From contig NC_044504.1 of assembly GCF_902362185.1 (NCBI RefSeq), positions 27,433,341 to 27,497,340 on the forward strand: 64,000 bases of DNA, read 5' to 3'. The notes under the pieces were generated by a model. That model made no database searches. It was not told where the DNA came from and worked only from the letters and a program-made list of their open reading frames with translations. How positions within the stretch are numbered: position 1 is the first letter of the stretch; every line of letters starts with the position of its first letter. Below, piece by piece: positions 13,237 to 26,200 of the stretch. The stretch is from Chanos chanos. Lineage: Eukaryota > Chordata > Actinopteri > Gonorynchiformes > Chanidae. The position numbers were made by a program, and so were the translations under genes.

Positions 13237-15333
13237 TCGCTCTCTCTCTCTCTCTTACAGGTCTCTCACGGATTACAGTCCCATGTCGTCAGCAAGCAGT
13301 AAGTAAACTCCTGGCTGTCTGCTTATGTCTATACAATGGTCTTTATTGTCTTAGACTGGAGCATCTTGGCCATATGACCATAAATAATTGCTTTAACCAT
13401 CTGATACATTGTGGTTACTCACCATATCACAGGCAAACACACATACATACACACTTAGACGCAAACTTTTACTGACAATATGATTAAGATGACGTAAGCT
13501 GTGTCAAACCAAATGGAAACACACTTATTCAGTTGCTGCTTTATTACTTGTGATGAGGACTGAATTCTCTGCTATGGCAATGTAACAGATATTAATATTT
13601 TGTCAGTGAAACTATTTTTTTTTTCACAGTATTAATAGAAATAATATACAACTCCATATTCTTTTCTACCAAAACTGTCAAGAACCTAACACCTCTGGGT
13701 ATCAGTGTGTGTGTGGGTGAGCGTGTGCATATTGTCAGACCAGAATGTTTCCCAGTAGGGGGATTATATCCATTATTAGCCCACTAATCTGCCCAACAGG
13801 AAACACACTCTTCCAAGAGACAGCTCAGGAAGCACTCACACCCACCCATTCACCCACACACACTCTAACACAGACATAGTCAAAGCTTGGTCAGCTCGGA
13901 TAGTGTGCTGCTACCTTCACAACTTCACAGATAATGTAAGTTACATAATATATCAGTAGTTATCTAAAAATATATAGCTAGTATTAACTAGTAAGCAATT
14001 CATCCACAATAATAAATTGGTGGCTAATTGGCACCAAGTCTTCCACAGTCTGTAATAACTCAGCTGACATGTTAGTAAAAGCCAGACAGCTAGGAAGAGG
14101 GCAGAATTAGAATATAGGTGACTCAGTTCATCTTTTCTATTTTAAATAAAGCAGAGTGTGTTTGGGTCAGGAATGATGCCGCTAATGTTTTAGTTTGCTC
14201 TCCCTAAAGCTTAAATAACTAAAGTGTTCTTGACATTAATCTTTAAATATGTGTTAAGACTATGCACTTGGGAAGAAGCGATGAATCTTTCAGTGTAATA
14301 CAGCAAGAGAAAAGGGCAGAGTGGGACTGAGTGAGGAATAAGAGCAGGACCGAAAAGACTCTGGTACAAAAATGACACTTAGGACGTGTAACAGTTTACA
14401 CGTTTATATTCAGTCACACTCCATTTATAGAGAAGAGGAACAGAAGAGGCAGGACCAGAGAAAAAAGTCAGTGAGATGCACAAAGAGTTAGCTATTAAAT
14501 TGACATTGAGATTATCCCTTTTGGCTGTTCTGTCTCTACAGAAGTTTGTTAATTTTGGTGAGTTCAAGTACTATATTAATATCTCTTGAATTATTCATTA
14601 ACCCGTATAAATAACAGATTTACCCTTATAAATAACAGATGAACAAAGTTCATTTGACTATTCTTGCAAATAACTGTCATACATTTATGCCAGGTATGCC
14701 AAATGGATATTAGTACATCAATACAAAGGCAGAGATCTTTAATAATGTTTGAAAAGATGATTCACCCAGAGAGAAGTAAGAATTTCATGTTTTCAAGCTG
14801 CACACATCAAAGAGACACTTAGGAGCTGTGGCTAAATCAAACTTGCATGTCTGAAATATCCTCTCATTATTGTGTAATGTAACACAAACAAGCATTAACA
14901 ATATAACAGTATAAACAATTACTGAAATATTTTCTATAACTGTTTTATATCAATATATATTATATCATTTAATTTTTAAGTGAGAGAGAGAATGTCAGTT
15001 TAGAACATGTCATGATGCATATGCGTGTTTGTGACTCCTCTTGGAGAAGAGCTTAAGAGCTTAGTGACTCTTAACACAAGGTTTTATAACACACACTTCC
15101 CTCCTTTCATTCACACACTTAGTCACTCTCAGACATGTACACAGGCTCTCGGGCATATGCTTTTGCACTTCTAAATCTGCCTCTTGCCTCCAGTGGCATT
15201 TGGACATGGTTTTAAATAAAACATTATTAATGATATTTTAATACCAGGATTTTGTTTCTGCTCTTAATGGTAAAGTGTCATTGTCAATGTGCCTTTACTG
15301 GCAAAAAACTGTGTGTGACTGTTTGTCACAGTT

Positions 15334-15367
<34 letters not shown>

Positions 15368-15841
15368 CTTTGTTTTGTTTTGTGTGTGTGTGTGCGCGTG
15401 TGTGTGTGCGTGTGTGAGTGTGTGCACTCATGCAGGCTGACTTCTAGTGGGATATTTGTGTTGTTCTGTTATCATAATGTTTTGCATAGCGTCCCAGCTA
15501 TGGCATACACTGCTTCAATGGTCAGGGATAAGTCATGCTTCAGGTCAGGGCCCAGCTGCAACGCAGTAAAAATAAAGCCTTCCTGCACCTACCTTGTTAG
15601 TTTTATTTCTCTGTCTTTAAAACTTCAGTGAACTTTTATCCCCACTGTGGTAGATCCTCAGTCTTAGTGTCATGTACGTTCAGAGTAGAATGGTCTCAGT
15701 ATGAGAATAGAGGAGTGTGTGTGTGAATGTGCTGTTATAAATCTGAGACTTTTAAATGGCACTGGACTGTTAGGTTTCTCTCATGAATGCCAGCGTCACT
15801 CTAAAAGGCTCTCTGAAACCAGAGACCTTGGTTTACCTTAA

Positions 15842-15911
<70 letters not shown>

Positions 15912-18900
15912 CACAACGTTCCCTCGGCCCCTGGTGCCCTCAACTTTAAAACAACAAAATGGGACAAGTCCCCTGAGTGAGGGAGAGAGGGGGAAAGAGA
16001 AAAAGAGAAGGAGCATATTGTACCTGAAATGTAACTTTCCACTCCAGATTTTCAAAGCAAGCAAATCAAATCAAATGAAATCAAATCAGATGGTATAAAG
16101 TTAAGAGGGGAGTATTTTTCTTTTTGGTGTTGGCAGCAGTGTGCTTGCAGCAGTAGCCAAATATACTCCAGGCCATCAAAAATTATTCACAGCTTGACAG
16201 TTAAATAAAAACTACAAATTTGTAAAATAAACCCTACATCAGTGCTTTCAGTCTAAAACCTATGGAGACTATTTAAATCAGTAATTTATTTACCTTTAAA
16301 AATGTCACCAGTTGGAACCCTTGACTTTTTTGTAATGTAGTGGAGTCATCTCATCACAAAGTAATGAATAATGGTAATGAAATGGTAATAAAATGTAATG
16401 TTTGGCATTGACACACACCCTATGTCCCACAATGTTATACTGTATAACTGCTTAAAGCCATAGAACAAATCATATACATTGATATAATATCATTATTTAA
16501 TATTCTTCCTGTGAATCCAGATGCATGTTTGTGTGTGTATATGTGTGTGTGTGTGGGGGCAGGAAGGGGATGAGGTCTAGGGTTCATAAGGGTATGCCTT
16601 ATTAAGGTGCCTGCTGGGAACTAAAGCATTCCTTGGGGGTCAGTAATTTTGTACTAATGGTACTAATGAGCTGTGTGAATGCAGTGTTCAGGCTCGTTTC
16701 TGATGGCATAGGGAACATAGTCAAGCATGAGAATAACGGGCCTCTTGGTTGAGCTGGAGCATTTGATGCATATGATGAGATAATGATTATAAAATGTAGA
16801 GGTTTGGGGTTCTTACTTCAATTCTGCAAGTCTGTTCGATTTGAAAGTCAATTTGTAAATTCAGAAAATATGTTTACATAATTAGAACGATTATTTGGCG
16901 CACAGGCAATAATAAAGCAAATTAAGTTTAGGAGTAGATCAGTGCTTTATTTTCCAAATGATGTAACTATAATTTAGATTATAAACCGTTCATCTGTAGC
17001 TACAACCAGTTCCCTACAGTAAGAAATAAAAAGATAACTATTAGCTTGTGGCTAGCCAGCTAATTAAGATTAACCACTGTCTAAATAGAGGCGCAAGCTA
17101 AGCTGTAGTGATGTCAAAGGCATACATATAATGTCAAACTGCTTCACAGGGGAAGAAACATTAAACTTAGATAGAAATAAATGGATATTAACACTCATAG
17201 TATAAACTCTACTAATGCTAATTAGTAATCCAGAGAAATTAGAGAAAAACTTAACTGCATCAGCAGTTAGGTTCTTAGGAGGCAGAAATATGTCTCATCA
17301 AAGATGAATTTTCCCTTCAAAGTTTTTCTCATAAGCAGAGGAGATAACTGTGAATGTTCCATGGAAAGGAACACACTGGTGGCAGAATAACAAATAGTAA
17401 GCACCAGCTTATTGTTTTTCAACATAAGCCAAACACTAACCTCTTTTCTAACTGTCTCTCGAAAGAAAAATCCTAAACGCGTCAGGTAATAAGCTAGGAT
17501 TACTTTTCAAGATCTTTGTTTTAACTCTTTGTTATGCCTTTCTTTTTGGAGGTGATCTCTCCATGGGGGACCAGCAGGACCCATTTTTAGTGAGTGTCCA
17601 CATCATCACAGACCCAGGACAGGCAAAATCACTTCAGCGTGCTGCAGACCAGGTCCTGTCCTGGGTCCACCCAGACTTGCCCCTTTTCCGTGTCTCGGAA
17701 CGTGCCCCCAGCAGCCACCAAAGACACCGACCAAAACACCATGTCCATCCCTCCGCCACCACCCAGCCCTCTCTGGCTGTCATCCTCTTCATCCAAGAGG
17801 AGAACGAGAGCATCGAGAGCATCAAACAACTTCACGGCACCCTCCAGAAGCCACCATGGAAGTACCATCACACGGAGCGGGTGAATGGGCGTGGGTTGAT
17901 GCCCCTTTCACCCACTAGCCAAGACTTTTTCACCCTGGCTCCAGGCACGCCGCTTTGGGCGCTCCGGCAGGTGCATTATGGGAAAGAGATTGTGCGTTTT
18001 ACCGTCTACTGCCGCTATGAGAGCTATGCCGACATGGTGCGTTTCTACCGGCTGTTGTTAAGAAGACGGCTGGCCCAAAAGAAGGAGGATTTCTGCTTTT
18101 GTGTGGTATACTCGAACCCCGATACAGAGATTCAGTTGTCGTTCAAGCGGTTGCCATGGGGCCAGAGCCCCACCCCCATGGACTGTGCAGTGATGGAGAT
18201 TCGGGTATGGGATGTGGGTGGGCTTGTACCCTTGCTGCCACACCCTTGTACACCTATCAGTGATGTTCGCTGGCAAACAGAGGATTATGATGGGAACAAG
18301 ATACTACTGCAGGTGAGGGGAAGGGAGTGTGTGTGTGTGTTGTCATGCATGTTTGTTTTTTTGTTAATGTATGTGTACATTGCACTAACTGTTCAGTAAA
18401 CGAGACAAGGTTTTGTAACATTCACAATCTGTTAGTCACCTTACAATTAACAAATGAATGAGAAAGAGAAAGAAAGAGAGAGGGAGAGAGAGAGATTCGG
18501 GTGGATTGGACCATGTCCATTACTGTGATTGGAGCTGTACTTATCCTCTAAAAGAGAACAAACCGTTAATTCAACTTGACAATCACACACACTCAGAGAG
18601 ACAGACACACACTCACAAACACAATCTGTGTTTCACTTGTGTGGGTCAGTTGTGTGATCTGGATTAGCCCAGATCAAGTCAGAGTCTCTCTTCATTGCCA
18701 CGACAACAGCTTCATTACCCACAACCCCCTGCTGCTCCCAAATGGCATGTTGGGGGTTTACGCAAAATACACGTTCATGCACACCAGCCTACAAATGCAT
18801 ACAGTTACACGCATGTCTGACTATACTAATAGGAATGTAACATTGACATACATCTTACTGTAACTCAAGATTTGTTTGCATAACTATAATCAAAACATAT

Positions 18901-21188
18901 AATGGCACTTTTTGATTTCAAAATAACGGGTGAATCTTAGTTTAAGTAGGGATTAGATTTGTCAGGACAGGCAAAAAAAAAAAAAACCCTATATGGTAAG
19001 ATTTTTCAGATGTTCATTACCTTTTGGGTACATGTGATCTCCACTTGTGTAAAACCCTAAAACACACAAACACTCAACAAATTTCCCTATTACATACATT
19101 GTGGGTAGGCATCAAAGGAAAATGGAGAGAGTTGCAAGCTCTCTGTGCAGTGAATTACGGAAGAGGGAGAACAGCAAGCCTTTGTCATACTCTTTCATAT
19201 CCTCTCTCTCTCTCTGTCTCTCTCTCTCTCTCGTGCACACGTGCTCTATTATACACTCATTATTCAGCTCAGGACTAGAAAAACAAAAGGCCACATATTT
19301 TCACAACAAAAAAATAGAATCTTTCTACTTTCTGAATACAAGTTTCCCCAAACTCCTTTCCAAAAATATATCAGTATGCTACTATGCAAAACAAGTCCAG
19401 AGCAAATCAAAGAAATTACCCTGTTTGGCAAAGTACTCAAACAGAGTCAGACACTAATTAAAGCTGAAGAGATCCAGTTTATCTCTGGCAATTCAGCCTT
19501 AGGTCACTAGGTTATGAAACAAAGATGCATGATATTATTATGATTTGTTCATAATTTGTTTTGAGTATTTGTGGTTAATTTCCATCAAATCAGTCAAGAT
19601 GTGTGAGAAAAAAAAAAGTTAGTTAAACAGAATATTAACAGTGACGCGCAAATAAATTGGATTGAAGCTACACATTTCAATTTGCATGGACCAAGATCCC
19701 CCAGACTAGGGTACAGATATACCCTTCAAATGTTTGGTATTCAGATCAGCATTCCCATAGCCAGATAGGTCTGGAAGACTTGGAAAAATAAATGTTTTTC
19801 CAGAGCCATTGGGTTGGAACGTCATCATTCCAAACAACAGAGAAGAGAGAAGGCCTTACACACACCTTTTGGGGTTCAGAGAGAGTAGGAGCTACAAACA
19901 CTCAGATGTCACAGTCAGATGTTGGCCCAATGTTAGGCCTACGTTGGGAGAACGTTGTACAGACGTGCTGTCTGCGTTGGTGACTAGATGAGTTTACCAG
20001 CTGTTGGTATAACCCATAAAGTTACAGTGGGTGAAAACAAGAGGCCTCTTCAAAGATTCCCAGGGGGTTTTTGTGCTGAACACCCCCCACCCCACCCCCC
20101 GCCACCCAGGCTTCCCTCCCCACCTCTAAACTCTGCCAGATGCCAGTCTCATGAAAGGGGGGGAAGACATTTTACATGTTTGTGTATGTGTGCAGTCATC
20201 TAAGAAATGTGGCACATCCTTAGAATCCTACGGAGATCACGCTACATCCACACCTGAAAAAATAATTTCCTCTTTCTTTCTTTTTTTTTCTTGCTCTCGC
20301 CTCCTCTCTTTCCACCTCTCTCTCTCTCCCCCTCTATCTTAGGTGCAGAATTCACGACACCGTCGGAGACACACTGTTGCTCAGTTCACACACCTCCCTC
20401 CAGATTCTACACCTATTGTATCTCCAGATCCTGCTGCTGCCCTGCCCCCCTTTGGCAGAGGTCCCGCTTCCTATCGAAACCGCCGCTATCACCGAAACTC
20501 TTCTCGCTCCTCACGAGCACAAACTCTCCCCACACCGCACTCACATGGGTCCCAGAATTCCCTGCCACTGCTGTGTGAGAAAGAGGAAAGTCATCCCAGT
20601 TCTCTCCCACGTGATCCAGAAGCTTTCCGTGCTGGATGGACAGGTCACCGTACACGTTCGCTGTTTTCCTTGCCCCTAGCAGGCGGACCCCACTCCACAT
20701 GCCCCTCCCCCTCAGCAACACTTCGCCCACGTAGTTCCTCCTCGTTGGCCAGTCTGGTGTACCGTGTGAACGTGGATACACTGGTGGGAGCTGAGGAAAC
20801 TGATGTGGACACAGGACAGAAGCTGACTGGCAGCTCTCTGGACCTATCGGTGACTTCCGCTTACTCCCGCCCACAGCTGCGGACCAATCAACAAACACCA
20901 CGCCCACCAAGACCTCTCTCTGCCCCTCTTCAGGACATAAATCCCTCCCTTTCAGAGCCATCCCACAACCACATCCCCACATCAGTAAGACAGCCCCCTG
21001 TGCCACTCAGAACCAGCAGCATGTCAATTAAGATCACACCCACAGATAAGCCACACCCCCCAAGTGTGTGTCTGTCACAGCAAGGCACCACCCATTCAGG
21101 TTGGGAGCAATGTGGTAATGGCCCAACAACTCATGACAACTGCAAACAGGAACAGATCGAGGAAGATGAACAAGAGTTTTATATCTGA
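8534..21188 (+). CDS. fam124a: FAM124A, protein family with sequence similarity 124 member A
   Basis: Four coding exons: 8534-8607, 13261-13298, 17552-18312 and 20343-21188. They join in frame to 572 codons before TGA; the human protein is about 546 aa as I recall. Two tiny exons encode the conserved N-terminus with DSGAETGG, DYSPMSS and SASSDLS. Exon 3 encodes the family core, recognisable by QDPFLVS.HIITDPG, HPDLPLFRVSER, SQDFFTLAPGTPLWALR, VHYGKEIVRFTVYCRY and QTEDYDGNKILLQ. Exon 4 encodes a Ser/Pro-rich tail with ETDVDTG and SLDLSVTSAYS, ending in EFYI like the mammalian protein. The function is not established; the core has been assigned its own family domain. The acceptor of exon 4 could also be ten bases further on (after GTGCAG), which changes two or so residues. 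FAM124A rather than FAM124B is chosen from the N- and C-terminal motifs and from SERPINE3 as neighbour. Confidence 0.93.
9094..9225. repeat. 44-bp tandem repeat, three units, in FAM124A intron 1
   Basis: Three consecutive units of 44 bp, each starting GTCTGTAG/GTCTATAG and containing the palindromic core TCTAGATATCTTGAGAT. Copies differ at a few positions, more so in the third. Confidence 0.85.
15336..15366 (+). repeat. Poly-G tract of 31 bases in FAM124A intron 2
   Basis: An unbroken run of about 31 G on the plus strand, followed at once by a GT-rich tract to about 15424. Long G runs can form quadruplexes and are also prone to miscounting in sequencing, so the length is approximate. Confidence 0.9.
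15845..15906 (+). repeat. (TG)n microsatellite in FAM124A intron 2
   Basis: About 31 uninterrupted TG units. The valine-cysteine and threonine-histidine open frames across it are repeat artefacts. Confidence 0.95.
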
Positions 21189-21941
21189 CACAACCACACA
21201 ACAGTTTTGCTTTAGGCGCTACTGGAGACAGACATATTACCATAGTTGCGCCGCGATTCTGTGCCGAGTACATTTTGGCATTCTGGAATGTAAACAACAG
21301 GCAGCCTTTATTGGTGCCTGCTGAAAATAGGTGACCAATCAGTTTTATTTGACTTGTTTTTGTCCCTCCCTCACGTTCTTCAATTGTTATGAATTTTGAA
21401 CGGTTTCTTTTGAAACATGACCAACCTCTTCTTCAGAAAGTTTGGATGTGATGGCAGCATCAGTTTTAGACTTTATCTCAGGATGCCCTGCCAAATCAGC
21501 AACTCAATGAGGTCTATTGCACAAAGTGAAAACTACAATGAGATACCTTCGTCAGTGTCCCAGTGAGCAACAAAATTTGGATACCAATGAGCAACAAAAC
21601 TGAGACTCTGAAACAATGACCTCCACTTTTTTGTACAGTTGTAGCAATTATATGACATTATCCGAGACTGTTAAATATTATGTATAATAATTTTCCTGAA
21701 TGACTCAAATGAAAACAGTGAAGCAGAAGAAACTGGGAATTTCACATATTGTATGAATCTTGGTTGGTTGTTTTTAAATAATTTACATCCTCCAAAATTT
21801 TGTATCAATAATCTCTTACTGAACTGTTAAGTTCTGTTTTTTGAAAACTAAGAAAAGAAGGTGTAAATGAATTGTTAGAGTTTAAAGTACAGAAGGACGT
21901 GTCACTTCAGGACAGCACAGGTTTACTTGTAGCATTACTCT

Positions 21942-21954
21942 GCCCCCTGCTGGC
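21942..21954 (-). promoter_or_regulatory. Candidate CTCF core motif
   Basis: The plus strand reads GCCCCCTGCTGGC. Its reverse complement, GCCAGCAGGGGGC, matches the vertebrate CTCF core CCAGCAGGGGGC exactly. It lies 40 bp before the hairpin MITE, in the likely 3' UTR of FAM124A. Motif match only; similar cores are also spread by fish repeats. Confidence 0.4.
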
Positions 21955-21993
21955 TAATAGAAAATGCGTATGACTGTTGAGGACTACCAGGAG

Positions 21994-22197
21994 GGGGGGG
22001 CATTCCAACTACATGGTTTAGTGACAAACCTGGATAAGTTAACTCAGAGTAGGTAGTAAAGCTCCTAATAGAAGAGCCTTGTGGCTTTGTTTTGCTGGGA
22101 GAATGAAGCCATAGGGCTCTTCTGTTAGGAGGTTTACTACTTACTCTAAGTTCACTTCACCAGGTTAGTCACTAAACCACGTACCTGGAATACCCCT
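21994..22197. mobile_element. Long-arm palindromic MITE (non-autonomous DNA transposon)
   Basis: About 204 bp that is nearly one inverted repeat. Left arm 21994-22078 pairs with right arm 22114-22197, leaving a 35-bp loop. Outer ends read GGGG.ATTCCA..TAC.TGGTTTAGTGAC on both sides after reverse complementing. The flanks carry a 6-bp CAGGAG on both sides (21988-21993 and 22198-22203), which may be the target duplication, although the G-run makes the left border uncertain. There is no coding capacity. The superfamily is not certain; GGGGTATTCC-type ends suggest a PIF/Harbinger or ISL2EU relative. Confidence 0.75.
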
Positions 22198-22483
22198 CAG
22201 GAGAGCATCAAATGATCTGAAATCAAAGTTTTTTGTTTGTTTGTTTGGACTATATGCAACGTGTCAGGCATAGGGTCTGGCTTTCAGTTCTTTAAATGTT
22301 CTGTTTGTAGAGATGAAGAAGACTAACAGAACTCTTTAACTGAGTTCATACTTCACAGGCTCCTGCTAGAAGGGAGAAGTCTGAATCTCAAGATTTCTGC
22401 TTTGTTGTTCCTTTGGATGGATATTTGTCCACTGTAGCCAGTATAGTTGTCAGAGCTGCACATCTGCTTCAAGAATTACAATC

Positions 22484-22489
22484 ATTAAA
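22484..22489 (+). terminator. Candidate poly(A) signal of FAM124A
   Basis: ATTAAA about 1.3 kb past the TGA, followed within 40 bases by a GT/T-rich stretch (22517-22540). I saw no canonical AATAAA in the preceding 3' UTR. If right, the hairpin MITE is transcribed as part of the mRNA. Confidence 0.35.
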
Positions 22490-23095
22490 CACTTTTTTGA
22501 AGTGTATAAGCATGTGATGAGTTATTTTGTATCTCTCTTTTAAGAAAGGAAAGACATAACCTAAAAAGATACTGTGATGATTCACTCCTTATATCCAGAA
22601 TCAGCATGCATGATGAAGGTTTTGAGAGAAAAATATCATGAAACACATTATGTCAGTTCATTGCATAGCATTTACCCCAAATTTAGGGCTGCCTAGTAGG
22701 AGGGTTACTCGCTCTCCTCATATAATGTAGTTTTGACTTTTAGCTTTACGTTCACAGAGATATCTTACTTTGCACTATATCAATGTAAAAGGCCATAAGC
22801 GCTAAGGGATTTTTTGTGTACCAAAGCTAGCACTATGTCAGGAGAGATTTGATTTTGTTTAAATTCCAGGAGAGGGCAGCACTGTGTCATATAGGCTCAT
22901 TTAAAGCAATTCAATAATGACCTGAGGAAACAGTCTCATATTTCTGATTATTTTTTTTTCTTTGAAAAGTCAACAGCATAACACAAGAGTCATTCCCCCA
23001 TAGAAGAACAGTTTTCTTCTACTTCATCTATCATCATATATTTGCCAACAGATGCAAACATACACGTGGATGAGCATGGGTGATATGTTGTAAAT

Positions 23096-23287
23096 CAGGG
23101 GTGGGCAAATCCGGTCCTGGAGGGCCAGTGACCTGCCGGGTTTTTGTTTTCACCTCTTAGTTACCTGTTGATTTTCAACTTGCAAACAGGTGTGCACGCT
23201 CTCCAGCCAATCACGGATTGTATTTAGTTAGCAGACAAGAAAAACAGCAGGACCATGGCCCTCCAGGACCGGATTTGCCCACCCCTG
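23096..23287. mobile_element. hAT-type (Charlie-like) MITE with perfect terminal repeats
   Basis: A 192-bp element starting CAGGGGTGGGCAAATCCGG and ending in its exact reverse complement. The terminal inverted repeats match over about 32 bp. It is flanked on both sides by the 8-bp direct repeat TTGTAAAT (23088-23095 and 23288-23295), the target duplication length of hAT elements. CAGGGGTG ends are typical of the Charlie group. There is no coding capacity. Identical arms and an intact target duplication suggest a fairly recent insertion. Confidence 0.93.
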
Positions 23288-26200
23288 TTGTAAATCCAAT
23301 AAAATTCATGACCAAGCAAATCTATGATTAAATATAATCTAGCCAGTATCAAGTGTCTACAGTCAGGTATTTCTGGGTTATTGAGAGTGAAACTGTTTTT
23401 AGGTTATAATTTTGCTCCTGTGATCTCCTTACTGTGTTAAGGTAAATTTCATAGCTTAAAGATTCTTTTTTTCTAGTCAACCTCCTGTCTGTATAATGTG
23501 TACAAGCAACCCACAGCTATAGCTATGTAGCTAACTAACGTCAAAAACAGCCATTAGTGCAAATTAGCCAAATGTCAACTAGCTAGGCAGTTAAAGTTGC
23601 CTACAGAGAAAGGTAAACTAACTTTAGGAAATCACCTCTGACAGTTCCAAGGTACATCATTCTTAAGAGGACAGGAGTAAATATTGGAACTCCTTTTCAC
23701 AACTGATTCACTCTTCACATATCCTGAGGCTGTTGTCCAGGTTTCTAGATGAAAGGATGGCTATGATACCAACATAGGCTCACAGGATGAAAACGACTGG
23801 GCTCCTCTATTTATTATTTTAGACATGGCAGCATAGTCTTAAGAGAATAAACCAATATTTTGCCAATTTTCATTCTCTTTACCTTGTAAAAAAAAAAAAA
23901 AAAAATCAACAACAAATAATTTCATTGATCTGTCAAACGTTGACTCATCTGAAACTTATGTCTTTTAAGATGATGAAGCTCGATTATTATGTTACATTTC
24001 AAAAACTCAAACAACTCTGGATTTCAGATCTGAGATTTAAAAGAGGGGGGAGGATCGTTTTGTTATGGATTAGAGTTTGCATAAACTTTTGCATTTTCTC
24101 ATTTTTGGCTCATGTTGATGCATGAGGTCTATGACCTGTCACATGTATAGCACACATAAATAGCTTATCATTCCTTTTACACATATGATTCAAAGCAATA
24201 AAAACCTGTCCACACACACACACATACACACACGATGGTGGTGGGGTAGGGTGGGGTGGGTTTGGGATTGATCCCCTCACGTCGCCTCTCAAACAGTGCC
24301 AGCGCCTGTCGGCTCTAATCCTGCTGCGTACCTGGCACATCGCTACGGCGACACCAGCTCTCAGCTCCTAGCGTTCCGACTGCCGCTCCGCTCTGGGATT
24401 CCACTAATCCAACACAAAGGCCTTGCAGCCACAGAAATAGGGCACAGGAGGTGAATTAGAGTAGCCACAGTTAGTGTATTTCTATATAAAAAAAATTACA
24501 TTCTACACAATTATGCAAGGAGTAATGAGAGCGAGACAGACAGAGAGGGGGAGATAGGGCAGAGGTGAGTTAGAGCCAAAGCTTGTGTAGAGCAATAGAG
24601 AGGTCACACTCTGGACAGTTCTAATAATAGTGTGAAATAATTTGGGGGTGGGAGTTTAAAAAGAAACAAAAGGGTTCAGTAAGGTAAACAATAAATGCAG
24701 TAAAGTGAGAGAGAGAAGTGGAATGGATGGATGAATGTTCAATGTGTGAGTCTGAGTAAAAAAAAAAAAAAAAAAAAGTAGAGAATGTGTCCAAAAATGT
24801 GTCCATTGATGATCAACAAAGCCACAGAGGCAGGGAATGAGTGATTGAGACAAGAGCTTAGCAGCTCTTGGCATTTTACAAGATCATGTTGATGAAGTTT
24901 GTTGATACTACACTTGCATCACAATGGGAGCAAACACTAGAGGCTAAGCATGAATTTAGTTTGTCAGTGATGTGGTAAGCTACACATGTAAGCTGGAAGT
25001 AAGGCAAGTTGGAAGCTATGTCTAAAGTTCCCTTGTCAAAGCTTGTGTGATGCGTGGCTTGAGGTTAAGTCAGAAACAAATTTTGGAACCAAGTCTGAGG
25101 AACTGCCAGCATAATTTGTGCGGACCGATTTGGGAGCGCACGCATTCCATTACTTAGAATTATTACAGTTTACATTCCTTTGTGTGTGTGTATATAAGAC
25201 AATATATACATTCTTACATACTACATAAATTAATTGTTTGCTGTTAAGATCCTCTGGTTAGTGTATCATTTCTGCTTAGAAATCATTTCATTCTGCTGAA
25301 GCCAAGCTCCTACAAATAAATCATATCTCACTATAGATAGTTTAATGTTAATATCAATGAATGCTAGTTAATGTTACATTGTTTTTTGCACAGGTTAAGT
25401 TGCCTACTTACAATTCAGTTTTCTCACCTGTTCAATAACCCTGGTGTTTTTTGTTAAACTATACCATTTTCCTGTTTCCTGTTAGAACTAATGTAATCCA
25501 GCTAGCTACTCAGTGCTCCCCCCCTCTTCCCTCAAAGTTGAATTAATGAAGGACACATAAGATGACTGAAAGACTGCTGTGACATATTTCAGCTGTTAAC
25601 ATATAAAACTAATGCTTTATTAAACTAATGCTTTCTCTTGCCTTCCTCAGTTGAGTTTTACTCGCACTGAGTCATTTACTGTCTGGTTTTTGATGCCAGT
25701 CTACTTCTAGATTCAATTCACAGGTTGTAAATGCAGTATAAGGATTGACCACCAGTTGGCACCATAGCTACTACATCTACCTGCACCTCACTTACATCCT
25801 TCATAGCAAAAGAGAACTACATATATGTAGTGTAGATGAGAAGCTATAGTGAGGTGCAGTGTCAGGGTAAACAGCTTTAGTCTTCTCAGGACAAATGCAA
25901 AAATATTCTTCCACTCAGGTTACAACATAAGCTCTCGTTCCTGTCAGTGTCAAATCAGTGACACTGTGAGCAGATCACCACTTGAAAAGATATGGTCAAG
26001 ACCCATAGACTGTCTGGGTTAATGCTACAGTTGGGTGTCATAATATCATTAACAAAGAGAGAAAAGGTTCAATAATATCTGCTTATACCTGACTTGCATC
26101 CAGTGGCCTGTTTTAAGTCGCAGTGTCACAGCATCCTCTCTTTCAGCCTCCACACTTTGGTGTGTTATTTCTGTGCCAGCCAAGACAGAGAAGTACTGTC

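Noticed and set aside
19910-19985. Run of GTTGG/CCAAC-like palindromic words
   Set aside because: Resembles a common fish repeat, but borders and copies could not be established within the window.
20413-21006. Minus-strand open frame of 197 codons
   Set aside because: Shadow of the large last exon of FAM124A; no family resemblance.
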